Assembly: GCF_035994945.1 (NCBI RefSeq)
Contig: NZ_CP108677.1
Location: 5,952,001 to 6,016,000, forward strand
Source of the DNA: Streptomyces sp. NBC_01216
Lineage (GTDB): Bacteria > Actinomycetota > Actinomycetes > Streptomycetales > Streptomycetaceae
Length of the DNA: 64,000 bases
Direction: 5' to 3'
A program made the position numbers and the translations under genes. Under the pieces are notes generated by a model that saw only the letters and a list, made by a program, of their open reading frames with translations, was not told where the DNA came from and searched no databases. Positions 27,836 through 36,217 of the stretch are shown in pieces (the stretch's first letter is position 1; every line of letters starts with the position of its first letter).

Positions 27836-28364
27836 TTTGAGCTTTGTCTGAGCTTCGTTTTCCCGGCGCGGGCGCACGCGAACGCTGAGCACTTGATCGT
27901 GCATTTTCCGTGACCGGGGCGTGAAGGCCCGCAGTGGTCCGCGCGAGGTATTCCGGCCACCCGTCGAAAAAGCACCGGCGTGACCTTGGTCACGCAGCGT
28001 GTGCTTCGGCGGGTGGCCTTCACGTGTCCGGCATCCGGAATGTGCGGATTCACCCCTGCCCTTGTGTCCCGGTTCAGCGCTTGATGTACGAATCACGTGC
28101 CGCATGACTATCGAGACCCTCGCATTCATGATCACCGTGCGATTACCCCTGAAGTCGCTCGGCGTCCGGTAATGCCGACGCCGCCCACTAATCTTTCGCG
28201 AGTACTTCGCCGCATATCCGCGTGCCCCCGGCGCATACCCGAGCCGCCGCGAACACAGGACCGATCGCACACCATCCCGGCCCGATCGCCCGCCCCGACC
28301 GGGCGGTAGCGGCGAGTGTTCGCCCACCCGCTGAAAACAGTGCCGGATGAGGAGACTGTCCAGG
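27836..28364. other. Intergenic region before the binding-protein genes
   Basis: 529 bases with no supportable gene and somewhat lower GC than the surroundings. The clear structure is a nested inverted repeat (27955-28018). The remainder probably holds the promoter of the downstream lipoprotein gene; no confident -10/-35 pair was identified. Confidence 0.5.
27955..28018. repeat. Nested inverted repeats
   Basis: Outer arms GGCCACCCG (27955-27963) and CGGGTGGCC (28010-28018) enclose an inner perfect repeat GCGTGACC / GGTCACGC (27978-27985 and 27988-27995). Intermediate GCAC / GTGC bases also pair. The structure could act as terminator for the HAD gene; the inner palindrome could equally be a protein-binding site. 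Confidence 0.6.
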
Positions 28365-29954
28365 ATGAACCGCAAGACCTTGGTGCTGCCGGCCGTGGCC
28401 GGACTGCTCGCGCCGCTGCTCGTCGCGTGCGGCGGTTCGGACGAGAACAGAGCCATCGTCGTCGGCACCACCGACCGGTTCCTCGCCGACAGCGAGACCC
28501 CGGCGCCCCTCGACCCGGCCTTCGCCTACGACACCGGCGCCTGGAACATCCTGCGCCAGACCGTGCAGACGCTGATGCACGCGCCTCGCGGCGGCGGCGA
28601 GCCCGTGCCCGAGGCCGCCGAGAGCTGCGGATTCAGCGACAAGGCCAGCGAGAGCTACCGCTGCAAACTGCGCGAGGGCCTCACCTTCTCGGACGGCACA
28701 CCGCTCACCGCCGATGACGTGAAGTTCTCCGTCGAGCGCGTCCTGAACATCAAGTCCGACAACGGCACCGCGGCCCTCCTCGCCGGCATCGACACCATCG
28801 AGACGAAGAACGACCGCGAGATCGTCTTCCACCTCAAGACGCCTGACGCGACCTTCCCGTACAAGCTCTCCACCCCGGTCGCCGGCATCCTGAGCAAGGG
28901 CAAGTACAGCGCCACCGAGCTACGCGAGGGCTTCGAGGTCGACGGCTCCGGCCCGTACACGATGAAGGTCGAGCGCGAAGGCGACCGCGTCGCCAAGGCT
29001 GTCTTCACCCGGAACCCGAAGTACCAGGGTGACATCACCCTGCGCAACGACAAGGTCGAGCTCCGCTCCTACGCCGACGCGGACACCATGGGCCGGGCGC
29101 TCCGGAACCGCGAGATCGACGTCATGACCCGCTCGATGTCGCTGGACCAGATCAAGGACCTCACCGAGAAGCCCCAGGCGGGCATCGAACTCACCGAGGT
29201 CCCGGGCCTGGAGATCCGCTACCTCGCCTTCAACACCGAGGCGCCCTCCGTCAAGGACAAGGCCGTCCGGCAGGCCATGGCCTCCGTCGTCGACCGCGGC
29301 GCGCTCGTGAACGCGGTGTACGGCACCACCGCGCAGCCGCTCTACTCACTGATCCCCTCCAGCATCACCGGGCACTCCACCGACTTCTTCGACATCTACG
29401 GAGAGCCCAGCGCCGCCAAGGCCCGCGGCATCCTGAAGGACGCCGGCATCAAGACCCCGGTGAAGCTGACGCTGCACTACACCACCGATCACTACGGTTC
29501 CGGCACACAGAAGGAATTCGAGACGCTGCGCGAGCAGCTCAACTCCACGGGCCTCTTCGACGCGGCCATCGAGGGCGCCGAGTGGTCCACCTTCCGCCCG
29601 GCGCAGAAGCGCGGTGACTACGCGGTCTACGGCCTCGGCTGGTTCCCCGACTTCCCGGACCCGGACAACTACGTGGCGCCGTTCCTCGACGCGGACAACT
29701 TCCTCAACACGCCTTACGTCAACAAGGCGGTCCGGGAGCAGCTGATCCCGGAGTCGCGCCGCTCGGCCGACCGCACCGCCGTCAGCCCGGTCTTCGGCGA
29801 GATCCAGGAGACCGTGGCCAAGGACGTGCCGCTCCTTCCGCTGTGGCAGGGCAAGCAGTACGTCGCCGCCCGCGACGACGTGACCGGCGTCGAATGGGCG
29901 CTGAACACCTCCTCCGACCTGCTCCTGTGGGAGCTCGGCCGGGGCAGCGTCTGA
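28365..29954 (+). CDS. Peptide/nickel-type ABC transporter solute-binding lipoprotein
   Basis: A 529-residue SBP_bac_5 family protein. The lipoprotein signal ends in L-L-V-A-C with Cys22 as the acylated residue. Family landmarks include L-R-E-G-L-T-F-S-D-G-T-P-L-T-A-D-D-V-K-F-S and the Y-G-L-G-W-F-P-D-F-P-D-P-D region. It would bind an oligopeptide or similar ligand on the outer membrane face. ATG 28365 fits the lipobox best; ATG 28347 is possible. A close paralog follows 71 bases later, but no permease or ATPase genes are present. Confidence 0.92.
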   Translation: MNRKTLVLPAVAGLLAPLLVACGGSDENRAIVVGTTDRFLADSETPAPLDPAFAYDTGAWNILRQTVQTLMHAPRGGGEPVPEAAESCGFSDKASESYRCKLREGLTFSDGTPLTADDVKFSVERVLNIKSDNGTAALLAGIDTIETKNDREIVFHLKTPDATFPYKLSTPVAGILSKGKYSATELREGFEVDGSGPYTMKVEREGDRVAKAVFTRNPKYQGDITLRNDKVELRSYADADTMGRALRNREIDVMTRSMSLDQIKDLTEKPQAGIELTEVPGLEIRYLAFNTEAPSVKDKAVRQAMASVVDRGALVNAVYGTTAQPLYSLIPSSITGHSTDFFDIYGEPSAAKARGILKDAGIKTPVKLTLHYTTDHYGSGTQKEFETLREQLNSTGLFDAAIEGAEWSTFRPAQKRGDYAVYGLGWFPDFPDPDNYVAPFLDADNFLNTPYVNKAVREQLIPESRRSADRTAVSPVFGEIQETVAKDVPLLPLWQGKQYVAARDDVTGVEWALNTSSDLLLWELGRGSV

Positions 29955-30025
29955 CCGCTCCACCAGCTCGGTGACCCCGGCCGCGCGGCGCGGCCGGCCT
30001 GGCAAGAGATCAAGAGGCAAGTTCT

Positions 30026-31606
30026 GTGAAGCACAACAAGTGGCTGACGGCCCCGCTCGCGGCAGGTCTGTCCGCCGCCCTGCTCAGCGGCTGCGGCACC
30101 GAGCAGGGCGGGGGCTCCGCCGGCTCGGGAGGCAGCGTGCGCGTCGGGATGTCGGACGAGATCCTGGCGACCGACCCCGCCGCCGGCTACGACCCCGGCT
30201 CCTGGCTGTTGTTCAACAACGTCTTCCAGTCCCTGCTGAGCTTCCCCAAGGGCTCCACCCTTCCCGAGCCCGAGGCGGCCGAGAAGTGCGGCTTCGAGAC
30301 GGGCAGCAAGGTCTACCGCTGCACCCTGCGCGACGGCCTGAAGTTCTCCAACGGCAACGACCTGACCTCGGAGGACGTCAAGTTCTCCTTCGAGCGCGCG
30401 CTGAAGATCAACGACCCGTCCGGGCCGGTGCCGCTGCTGTCCACGATCGACTCCATCGAGACCCCGGACGACAGGACCGTCGTCTTCCACCTCAAGGTCC
30501 CCGACGCCACGTTCCCGAGCAAGATCGCCTCCGGCGCCGGCTCCATCGTCGACCACCGCGAGTACGCCCCCGACGCCCTGCGCACCGACGGCAAGGCGGT
30601 CGGCTCCGGCCCGTACACGCTGGAGTCCATCAGCGACTCCGAGGCCCTTTTCTCCGTCAACGCCGCCTACCAGGGCAACGCGCGGCCGAGCAACGGCGGC
30701 ATCACGCTCAAGCTCTACAACGGCGACCGCGAGGCCCTGGCGAAGGCCCTCGCCGACAACGACGTGGACGTGGCCTACCGTGGCCTCGCCGCGGACGACA
30801 TCGCCGCCCTGGAGACCTCCGAGAACACGGACGACCGGGGCGTCGAGATCGTCCAGGGCACCAGCGCCGAGGTCCAGCACCTCGTCTTCAACGTGGAGGA
30901 CCCGGTCGTCGGCAAGCTCGCCGTCCGCCAGGCGATCGCCCACCTCGTCGACCGCGAGGCCCTCGTCGAGGACATCCTCAAGTCCACGGCGACCCCGCTG
31001 TACTCGATCGTCCCGGCCGGCATCGCCGGACACAACACCGCCTTCTTCGACACCTACGGCCGCCCGGACGCGGCCAAGGCCAAGAAGACGCTCCGCAAGG
31101 CCGGCATCACCGACAAGGTCAAGCTCACCCTCTGGTCCACCCCGAGCCGCTACGGCCCCTCCACCGACCTGGAATTCGGGGCGATAGCCGAACAGCTCAA
31201 CAGCAGCGGACTGTTCGACGCGGACGTCCAGTCCGTCGCCTTCGAGCAGTACGAGAAGGACATCACGGCCGGCAAGTACGGCGTGTACGTCAAGGGCTGG
31301 GTGCCCGACTACCCGGACGCCGACAACTTCACCGCCCCGTTCTTCGGCGAGGACAACGTCCTCGGCAACCACTACGAGAACGCCACCATCACCGGCACTC
31401 TCCTCCCGCGGACCTCGGCCGCCGCCGACCGCGCGGCCACCGACGCGGACTTCGGCCGCCTGCAGGACCTGGTGGCCGACGAGCTGCCGATCCTCCCGCT
31501 CTGGCAGGGCAAGCAGTACGCGGTCGCCCGTGACAACGTCACCGGCCTCGAATGGACCCTGGACGCCTCCACGGTCTTCCGCTTCTGGGAGATCAAGAAG
31601 GCCTGA
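30026..31606 (+). CDS. Second peptide-type solute-binding lipoprotein
   Basis: A 526-residue paralog of the previous gene, aligned along its whole length (same L-R-D-G-L-K-F-S-N-G and V-K-F-S-F-E-R-A motifs, and the same W-V-P-D-Y-P-D-A-D-N segment). The lipobox is L-L-S-G-C with Cys23. GTG start at 30026. The C-terminal residues E-I-K-K-A are encoded at the left boundary of the genomic island; a similar 19-base sequence reappears 17 kb away, so the last codons may have been supplied by the integrated element. Confidence 0.92.
   Translation: MKHNKWLTAPLAAGLSAALLSGCGTEQGGGSAGSGGSVRVGMSDEILATDPAAGYDPGSWLLFNNVFQSLLSFPKGSTLPEPEAAEKCGFETGSKVYRCTLRDGLKFSNGNDLTSEDVKFSFERALKINDPSGPVPLLSTIDSIETPDDRTVVFHLKVPDATFPSKIASGAGSIVDHREYAPDALRTDGKAVGSGPYTLESISDSEALFSVNAAYQGNARPSNGGITLKLYNGDREALAKALADNDVDVAYRGLAADDIAALETSENTDDRGVEIVQGTSAEVQHLVFNVEDPVVGKLAVRQAIAHLVDREALVEDILKSTATPLYSIVPAGIAGHNTAFFDTYGRPDAAKAKKTLRKAGITDKVKLTLWSTPSRYGPSTDLEFGAIAEQLNSSGLFDADVQSVAFEQYEKDITAGKYGVYVKGWVPDYPDADNFTAPFFGEDNVLGNHYENATITGTLLPRTSAAADRAATDADFGRLQDLVADELPILPLWQGKQYAVARDNVTGLEWTLDASTVFRFWEIKKA
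31588..31606 (+). repeat. Candidate attL: 3' end of the binding-protein gene
   Basis: GGAGATCAAGAAGGCCTGA matches 16 of 19 positions with 48728-48746, and the terminal TGA stop codons align. The integrase gene ends 8 bases away, the usual geometry for a tyrosine-integrase element inserted into a gene's 3' end. Short and imperfect, hence tentative. Confidence 0.4.
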
Positions 31607-31613
31607 TCTCCCT

Positions 31614-32768
31614 CTAGGCGGCCTGACCTGCACTTTCGCGGGTCGCGCCGCTTAGCTGTCCGCACCCGGTCCGCAGGCCGCCGAGCACGGCGTCCATGAC
31701 GGCCCGGGTGCGGTCTTCTTCCCCGGGCCACAGGTGCGCGTAGATCCGCAGCGTGATGACGGCGGACGCGTGCCCGAGGACCAGCTGAACCTGCTTGACG
31801 CTTGCGCCGCCGGCGATGAGCGCGGAGGCGTAGAAGTGCCGCAGGTCGTGGGTCACCATGTGCGGCAGCTCGATGGGCTTGCGGCCCTCGCGCTTGGCCG
31901 CCTCACTCTCCTCCGCCTGGAGCGCCCTGCGGGCGCAGTTCCACTCGGTCTTCCACCGCCGGTAGTTGAGCGGCTCCCCCTCCTCCATCGTGAACAGCCA
32001 CTCCTTGGAGGGGCGTGCGGCGAGATGCGCGAGGAGCGCGTCGGTGACGACCTCCCCGACCGGGACCGTACGCCGGGACTTCGCGGTCTTCGGCGGGCCG
32101 ATCTTCCCGGACTGAAGCCGCTGCCGGTCGACCCGGATGGTGCCAGCCTTGAAGTCGACGTCCGACACCTTCAGGCCGAGCAGTTCACCGATGCGCAGCC
32201 CTGATCCGGCGAGGGTGACGATCGCCGCGCGGATGTACGGCGGCATCACGCGGGCCATGGCCTCGACCTGGGCGACCGTGGGCGGGGTGACCTCTTCGTC
32301 CGGCATGGCCGGGAGGGTGATCCGGCGGCATGGGCTGGAGGCGATGACCTTGTCGTCCACGGCCGCCGCCATGACGCGCACGAGGACGTCGTAGACGTTC
32401 CGCACGCTGCCGGGGCCGAGCTGGTCGGACAGGTGCTTGAAGAGCACTTGTATGTCGTTGCGGCGTATCGCCGCCATGGAGCGGGCGCCCAGTGCCGGTA
32501 CGAGGTGGAGCCGTAGCGCGTTGTCGGTGATGCGCTCGCCCGCCTCGCTGGCGATGAGCGAGCCCTCCCACTTCTCGGCGTACTTCTCGAACGTGATCCG
32601 ACCGGCGCGCGGGTCGACGTACTGACCGGTGACCATGCTCGCCGTGACCTCGTCGAGCCACCGCTGGGCGTCGAGCTTCCGCTCGAAGTGGCGGGCGTGC
32701 TCCTTGCCGTCGAGATCGCGGTAGCGGGCACGCCATTTGCCGTTGGGGCGCTTCTGGATGTTGGCCAA
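31614..32768 (-). CDS. int: Tyrosine site-specific recombinase (integrase)
   Basis: A 384-residue phage-type integrase. An N-terminal AP2-like arm-binding region (M-A-N-I-Q-K-R-P-N-G-K-W) and core-binding SAM-like domain (about 65-150) precede the catalytic domain with Arg in S-G-L-R-I-G-E-L-L-G (near 190), H-D-L-R-H (near 305), L-G-H, and the nucleophile Tyr in I-Y-A-H-L-W-P (near 342). The start is TTG 32768 with AAGGAGAGG upstream. It lies 24 bases after the XRE gene on the same strand and terminates at the island edge, so it should drive integration and excision there. Confidence 0.95.
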   Translation of the reverse strand: MANIQKRPNGKWRARYRDLDGKEHARHFERKLDAQRWLDEVTASMVTGQYVDPRAGRITFEKYAEKWEGSLIASEAGERITDNALRLHLVPALGARSMAAIRRNDIQVLFKHLSDQLGPGSVRNVYDVLVRVMAAAVDDKVIASSPCRRITLPAMPDEEVTPPTVAQVEAMARVMPPYIRAAIVTLAGSGLRIGELLGLKVSDVDFKAGTIRVDRQRLQSGKIGPPKTAKSRRTVPVGEVVTDALLAHLAARPSKEWLFTMEEGEPLNYRRWKTEWNCARRALQAEESEAAKREGRKPIELPHMVTHDLRHFYASALIAGGASVKQVQLVLGHASAVITLRIYAHLWPGEEDRTRAVMDAVLGGLRTGCGQLSGATRESAGQAA

Positions 32769-32792
32769 GTGGCCTCTCCTTCGTGTCGGTTG

Positions 32793-33293
32793 TCAGTAGT
32801 GGCCGCCGTCCTCGATGTCGTTGCTGAGGGTGCGAGCGTCGCGCTCGTCGCCCATGAGGCGGAGGCACTGCTCGTGGATCGCCCGCGAGCTGTCGGGATG
32901 AGCCTTGATGTGGTCGGCGATGGCGACCACGGCGCGGTGGAGGCGGTCGCGCGCGTCGCGGGCCTCATAGAACGCTTCGACGGCTTCTTGGACGAGCCGC
33001 CGACTGTCGATGTCGAGCCCCTCCAGGGGCGGTGACATCAGCTCTTCGAGAGGAAGCTCGAAGACGCGGCTGAAGGCGAGGGCCTCATCGAGATTAATGC
33101 GCCGACGCGGTGTGCCGTTCTCGATGCGCCAGACCGCCGTCTGGTTCATCTTCACGCCGGCTCTGGTCACCCGATCCGCCAGCTCGGTCGTGCTCCACCC
33201 TCTGACCTCACGCTCCAGGGCCACGCGCGCGGCCACGTTCCCCTCGCTGTAGAGCAGCGGCACCTCGCCGCCTTCGGGTCTGTCGCCTGCCAT
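32793..33293 (-). CDS. XRE-family transcriptional regulator
   Basis: A 166-residue protein with an N-terminal helix-turn-helix (about 18-75: R-G-W-S-T-T-E-L-A-D-R-V ... M-N-Q-T-A-V-W-R-I-E-N-G) and a helical C-terminal half. ATG 33293 follows GGAGG at good spacing. It is transcribed with int and divergently from xis, with a 121-base region between, so it is the natural candidate for the switch repressor that keeps the element quiescent. Confidence 0.85.
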   Translation of the reverse strand: MAGDRPEGGEVPLLYSEGNVAARVALEREVRGWSTTELADRVTRAGVKMNQTAVWRIENGTPRRRINLDEALAFSRVFELPLEELMSPPLEGLDIDSRRLVQEAVEAFYEARDARDRLHRAVVAIADHIKAHPDSSRAIHEQCLRLMGDERDARTLSNDIEDGGHY

Positions 33294-33414
33294 CGAACCT
33301 CCATCATCACCGTCGCTATCCCAATTGAAACATGAGCTTCCCGATTTGGTTAACCGCCGATCCCGAGGTACAACTCTATGCAGATCGAATCGCCACCTAG
33401 CCGAATGGGAATGC

Positions 33415-33609
33415 ATGCGATACCTGACCACTGCCGAGGTCGCCGAGCGCTACCGCACAGCCGAGAGCACCGTCCGCTACTGGCGCCAGATCAAGAAGGG
33501 GCCGCGCGGCATCAAGGTCGGCAAGCGGGTGCTCTACCCCGAGGCCGAGCTGCTGCGCTACGAGCGCATCCTGATCGACGGCCGAGACGAGTGGGGCCTG
33601 GCCTCGTGA
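33415..33609 (+). CDS. xis: Excisionase-like MerR/HTH_17 DNA-binding protein
   Basis: A 64-residue winged-helix protein beginning M-R-Y-L-T-T-A-E-V-A-E-R-Y, followed by S-T-V-R-Y-W-R-Q and I-K-V-G-K-R-V-L-Y-P-E-A-E, the pattern of helix-turn-helix domain 17 used by excisionases of Streptomyces integrative elements. ATG 33415 begins this domain directly. It should bend att DNA and bias the integrase to excision. Divergent from the XRE regulator. Confidence 0.85.
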   Translation: MRYLTTAEVAERYRTAESTVRYWRQIKKGPRGIKVGKRVLYPEAELLRYERILIDGRDEWGLAS

Positions 33610-33706
33610 GCCGCCGACAGACCCGGACACAGCAACGGCCCCCGGCGCGCCAACGCCGAGGGCCGGAGATTCCCCTGCACGTCGCCCATCCCTGAACGAA
33701 CGAACC

Positions 33707-33743
33707 GGTGAGAGGCGGGACCTTGCCCGTCCCGTCCCTCACC
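33707..33743 (+). promoter_or_regulatory. Hairpin just upstream of the DUF3631 gene
   Basis: Paired arms GGTGAG...GGGAC and GTCCC...CTCACC end four bases before the GAGAGGAA ribosome-binding site of the next gene. It could be a terminator after xis or a structure modulating translation of the ATPase. Confidence 0.4.
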
Positions 33744-33757
33744 TGAGAGGAACGCCA

Positions 33758-35329
33758 ATGGAGGACTCTACGTCCCCCGCCACCTCGAACACGTCCCCCA
33801 AGGTCGTCTGGCCCACCCCTGCGGTCCCCGGCCAGGGCATCCCGTGGCACCGTCCGGACCGACCCGCGACCGAAACCCGGACCGGAGTTCCGGACAACCC
33901 GGACCAGGAACCCGGACCGGCGGAGAACACGCAGCTCAGCGCCCAACTGGACCGGACCGGGAACCCGGACCATGGACCCGGTCCGGAAGCCGAGGACCGG
34001 ACGGAGAGTTCCGGTCAGTCGGCTGGCGAACCCGGACCGCCGGTCCGGGTTGACCACGGTGCTGCGGAGACGGTCCCCGAACCCGGACCGGGGACTCGGG
34101 ACCGCGAACGTGCCAGCCTCACAGCGGACGGGGACCAGGACGGGACCGTCGTATTGGACGACCTGCGCGCCGCGATCGGCCGGTACGTCGTCCTGCCGAG
34201 CGAGGAGGCCCTGACCGCGGTCACCTTGTGGGTGGCGGCCTCCCCCATCCAGCCCGCTCTCCAGCATGCGCCGCGTCTGGCGGTGGTGGGGCCGACCAAG
34301 GGGTGCGGCAAGTCCCGTGTCCTGGACGTGCTCCACGAGACCGTGTCCCGGCCGATGATGACCGTGAACACCTCACCGGCGGTGGTTTTCCGGATCATCG
34401 GCGAGGACCCTCCGACGCTGCTGGTGGACGAGGCCGACACCATTTTCGGCCCGAAGGCCGGCGACAAGGAGGACCTGCGTGGCCTGCTGAACGCCGGACA
34501 CCAGCGCAACCGCCCCGCCTGGCGGATCTCCGGCCCGGAGCACAAGCCGACCGCGTTCCCGACCTTCGCCATGGCCGCGCTGGCAGGCATCGGCGACCTG
34601 CCGGACACGATCATGGACCGTGCCGTCGTGCTCCGCATGCAGAAGCGCAAGCCCGGCGAGAAGGTCGCTCCCTTCCGCTCCCGGCACTCCGTCCCGGAAC
34701 TGAACGCGTTGCGGGACCGCCTGGCCGCGTGGCTGACCCCGCTGCGCGGGGCAGCGCACCGGCTGGTGCCACCGATGCCGGTCGAAGACCGGGCCGCGGA
34801 CACCTGGGAGCCCCTGGTCATCGTCGCCGACCTGGCCGGCGGACACTGGCCCACGCAGGCCCGTGCGGCCTGCCTGGCGATGACCCGCACCGAGCTGGTC
34901 CAGGACGAACAGACGACGCTGAAGACCCGGCTGCTCCGGGACATCCGCCGCGCCTTCGAGCAACACGGCGATACGGAGGCGCTGCGCAGCCACGACCTGC
35001 TCGCCGCGCTCATCCAGGACGCCGAGGCGCCGTGGGCCGAGTACGGGACGAAGGGCCTGAACGCCTACCACCTGGCCAATCTGCTGCGCGACTTCGGCAT
35101 CAGCCCGGCCAACCACCGTTTCGAGAACGGCAGGCAGGCCAAGGCGTACGCCCGCAACCAGTTCCTCGACGCCTGGGCCCGCTACTGCCCCGACCCTGCC
35201 CAACCAGCACCCGCAGCCAGCGAGGCCGTGCTCGCACGTCGAGCCCAGGGCAAGCCACCGGCCCCTCCGTCGGGGACGCTGCCCATCGGCCCGCCCGGCG
35301 GGCCTGCTGGCCCCAGGCCCACTCGCTGA
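33758..35329 (+). CDS. DUF3631-type P-loop ATPase of the element
   Basis: A 523-residue protein. Residues 1-130 are disordered, rich in Pro/Gly/Asp/Arg/Thr. The P-loop G-P-T-K-G-C-G-K-S lies near residue 178 and Walker B L-L-V-D-E-A-D-T near 221, then a DUF3631 C-terminal domain (about 320-490). Such proteins are common in actinomycete integrative elements next to xis and mob genes and are suspected to act in replication or DNA processing; this is not proven. ATG 33758 has GAGAGGAACGCC upstream. The N-terminal coding region contains a repeated decamer independent of frame. Confidence 0.85.
   Translation: MEDSTSPATSNTSPKVVWPTPAVPGQGIPWHRPDRPATETRTGVPDNPDQEPGPAENTQLSAQLDRTGNPDHGPGPEAEDRTESSGQSAGEPGPPVRVDHGAAETVPEPGPGTRDRERASLTADGDQDGTVVLDDLRAAIGRYVVLPSEEALTAVTLWVAASPIQPALQHAPRLAVVGPTKGCGKSRVLDVLHETVSRPMMTVNTSPAVVFRIIGEDPPTLLVDEADTIFGPKAGDKEDLRGLLNAGHQRNRPAWRISGPEHKPTAFPTFAMAALAGIGDLPDTIMDRAVVLRMQKRKPGEKVAPFRSRHSVPELNALRDRLAAWLTPLRGAAHRLVPPMPVEDRAADTWEPLVIVADLAGGHWPTQARAACLAMTRTELVQDEQTTLKTRLLRDIRRAFEQHGDTEALRSHDLLAALIQDAEAPWAEYGTKGLNAYHLANLLRDFGISPANHRFENGRQAKAYARNQFLDAWARYCPDPAQPAPAASEAVLARRAQGKPPAPPSGTLPIGPPGGPAGPRPTR
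33874..34089. repeat. Iteron-like repeats AACCCGGACC
   Basis: The decamer occurs six times in direct orientation (33874, 33896, 33909, 33962, 34029, 34080) and once inverted (34042-34051). The copies fall in all three codon phases of the ATPase gene, so protein repetition does not explain them. They resemble initiator-binding iterons inside a gene. Confidence 0.7.
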
Positions 35330-35355
35330 CACCAGCTCCGTATCCATCCGTCGCA

Positions 35356-35387
35356 TCCGTCCCCGCGCAGGTCAGCGCGGGGACGGA
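35356..35387 (+). terminator. Hairpin after the DUF3631 gene
   Basis: A perfect 13-bp stem (TCCGTCCCCGCGC and its complement) with a 6-base loop, 27 bases after the stop codon. It is in the 180-base gap before the mob genes, where an oriT could also lie. Confidence 0.65.
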
Positions 35388-35408
35388 GTTCCTCGCCGAT
35401 ACGGATCA

Positions 35409-35437
35409 CTCCGTACCTGCGACCGCCTCCGTACCTG
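35409..35437. repeat. Direct repeats upstream of the mob genes (possible oriT region)
   Basis: CTCCGTACCTG occurs at 35409-35419 and again at 35427-35437, 18 bases apart, between a strong hairpin and the mobC-like gene. Transfer origins of mobilizable elements are usually placed here. No nic consensus was recognised. Confidence 0.35.
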
Positions 35438-35509
35438 TCCTGACCAGCTACGGGACGGATGCAACGGACGTGACGAAGCCCCACCCCACACGACCACCGG
35501 AGCACCACC

Positions 35510-36217
35510 ATGCCCGAAACGAGCACCGACAACTCCCCCACCCGCCGCCGCAAGGGATTCTTCGGCCTGACCCGCCGATCAGCAGCAAGCTGGAGCGAAC
35601 GAGCCTCTAACGAGGCTTCGTCCGCGCTTGCCCCCGCCCCAGGGGTGGCGGAGGAGGCCGAGCGCCAGGGGGCGCCCGAGCCGGAAGAGGGTGCAGCCGA
35701 GAGCAGTTGCCCTCCCGCACCCGACTCCGCCGCCCCGAGCACTCAGCCGCCGGCCGATATCCCGCCACCCGCCGAGCAGCCCTCCTGGCGAGAGCTCGAT
35801 GCCCCCGTCCTGCCCGCTCTGATGAACCGCAAGCGCACCGTGGAGAAGCGCGATCAGGAGAAGACCATCCGCTTCACACGAACAGCTGTGACCGTGATCA
35901 GCGCCGCCGCTCACCAGCGCGGCCAGAAGTTCGCCGGATTCGTCGGGGACGCCGCCCTCGCCGTGGCCCTCGGCAAGGCAGGGCTGGTCGGCAGCCCGGA
36001 GGACGATCCCGTCCGCCCGCTGATCGAGGCCATCGAGGCACACACGGTCGCGCTGAACCGCATCGGCGGCAACCTCAACCAGATCACCGCAGCCATCCAC
36101 CGAGGAACAGTGCCCGAGCGTGCCGAGGCGGTGCTGGACCGCGTCGAGCAAGCAGCCGACTCCAGCTACCGACTGATAGACCAGCTCCTGGCGGAAGGCA
36201 CCGCGCATGGTTCCTGA
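35510..36217 (+). CDS. MobC-like relaxosome accessory protein
   Basis: A 235-residue protein. The first 110 residues are low complexity; the C-terminal half has a ribbon-helix-helix-like stretch (K-T-I-R-F-T-R-T-A-V, near 120) and the MobC hallmark L-N-R-I-G-G-N-L-N-Q-I near residue 183. MobC proteins open the oriT region for the relaxase. The stop codon overlaps the start of the relaxase gene by 11 bases, so translation is coupled. ATG 35510. Confidence 0.85.
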   Translation: MPETSTDNSPTRRRKGFFGLTRRSAASWSERASNEASSALAPAPGVAEEAERQGAPEPEEGAAESSCPPAPDSAAPSTQPPADIPPPAEQPSWRELDAPVLPALMNRKRTVEKRDQEKTIRFTRTAVTVISAAAHQRGQKFAGFVGDAALAVALGKAGLVGSPEDDPVRPLIEAIEAHTVALNRIGGNLNQITAAIHRGTVPERAEAVLDRVEQAADSSYRLIDQLLAEGTAHGS

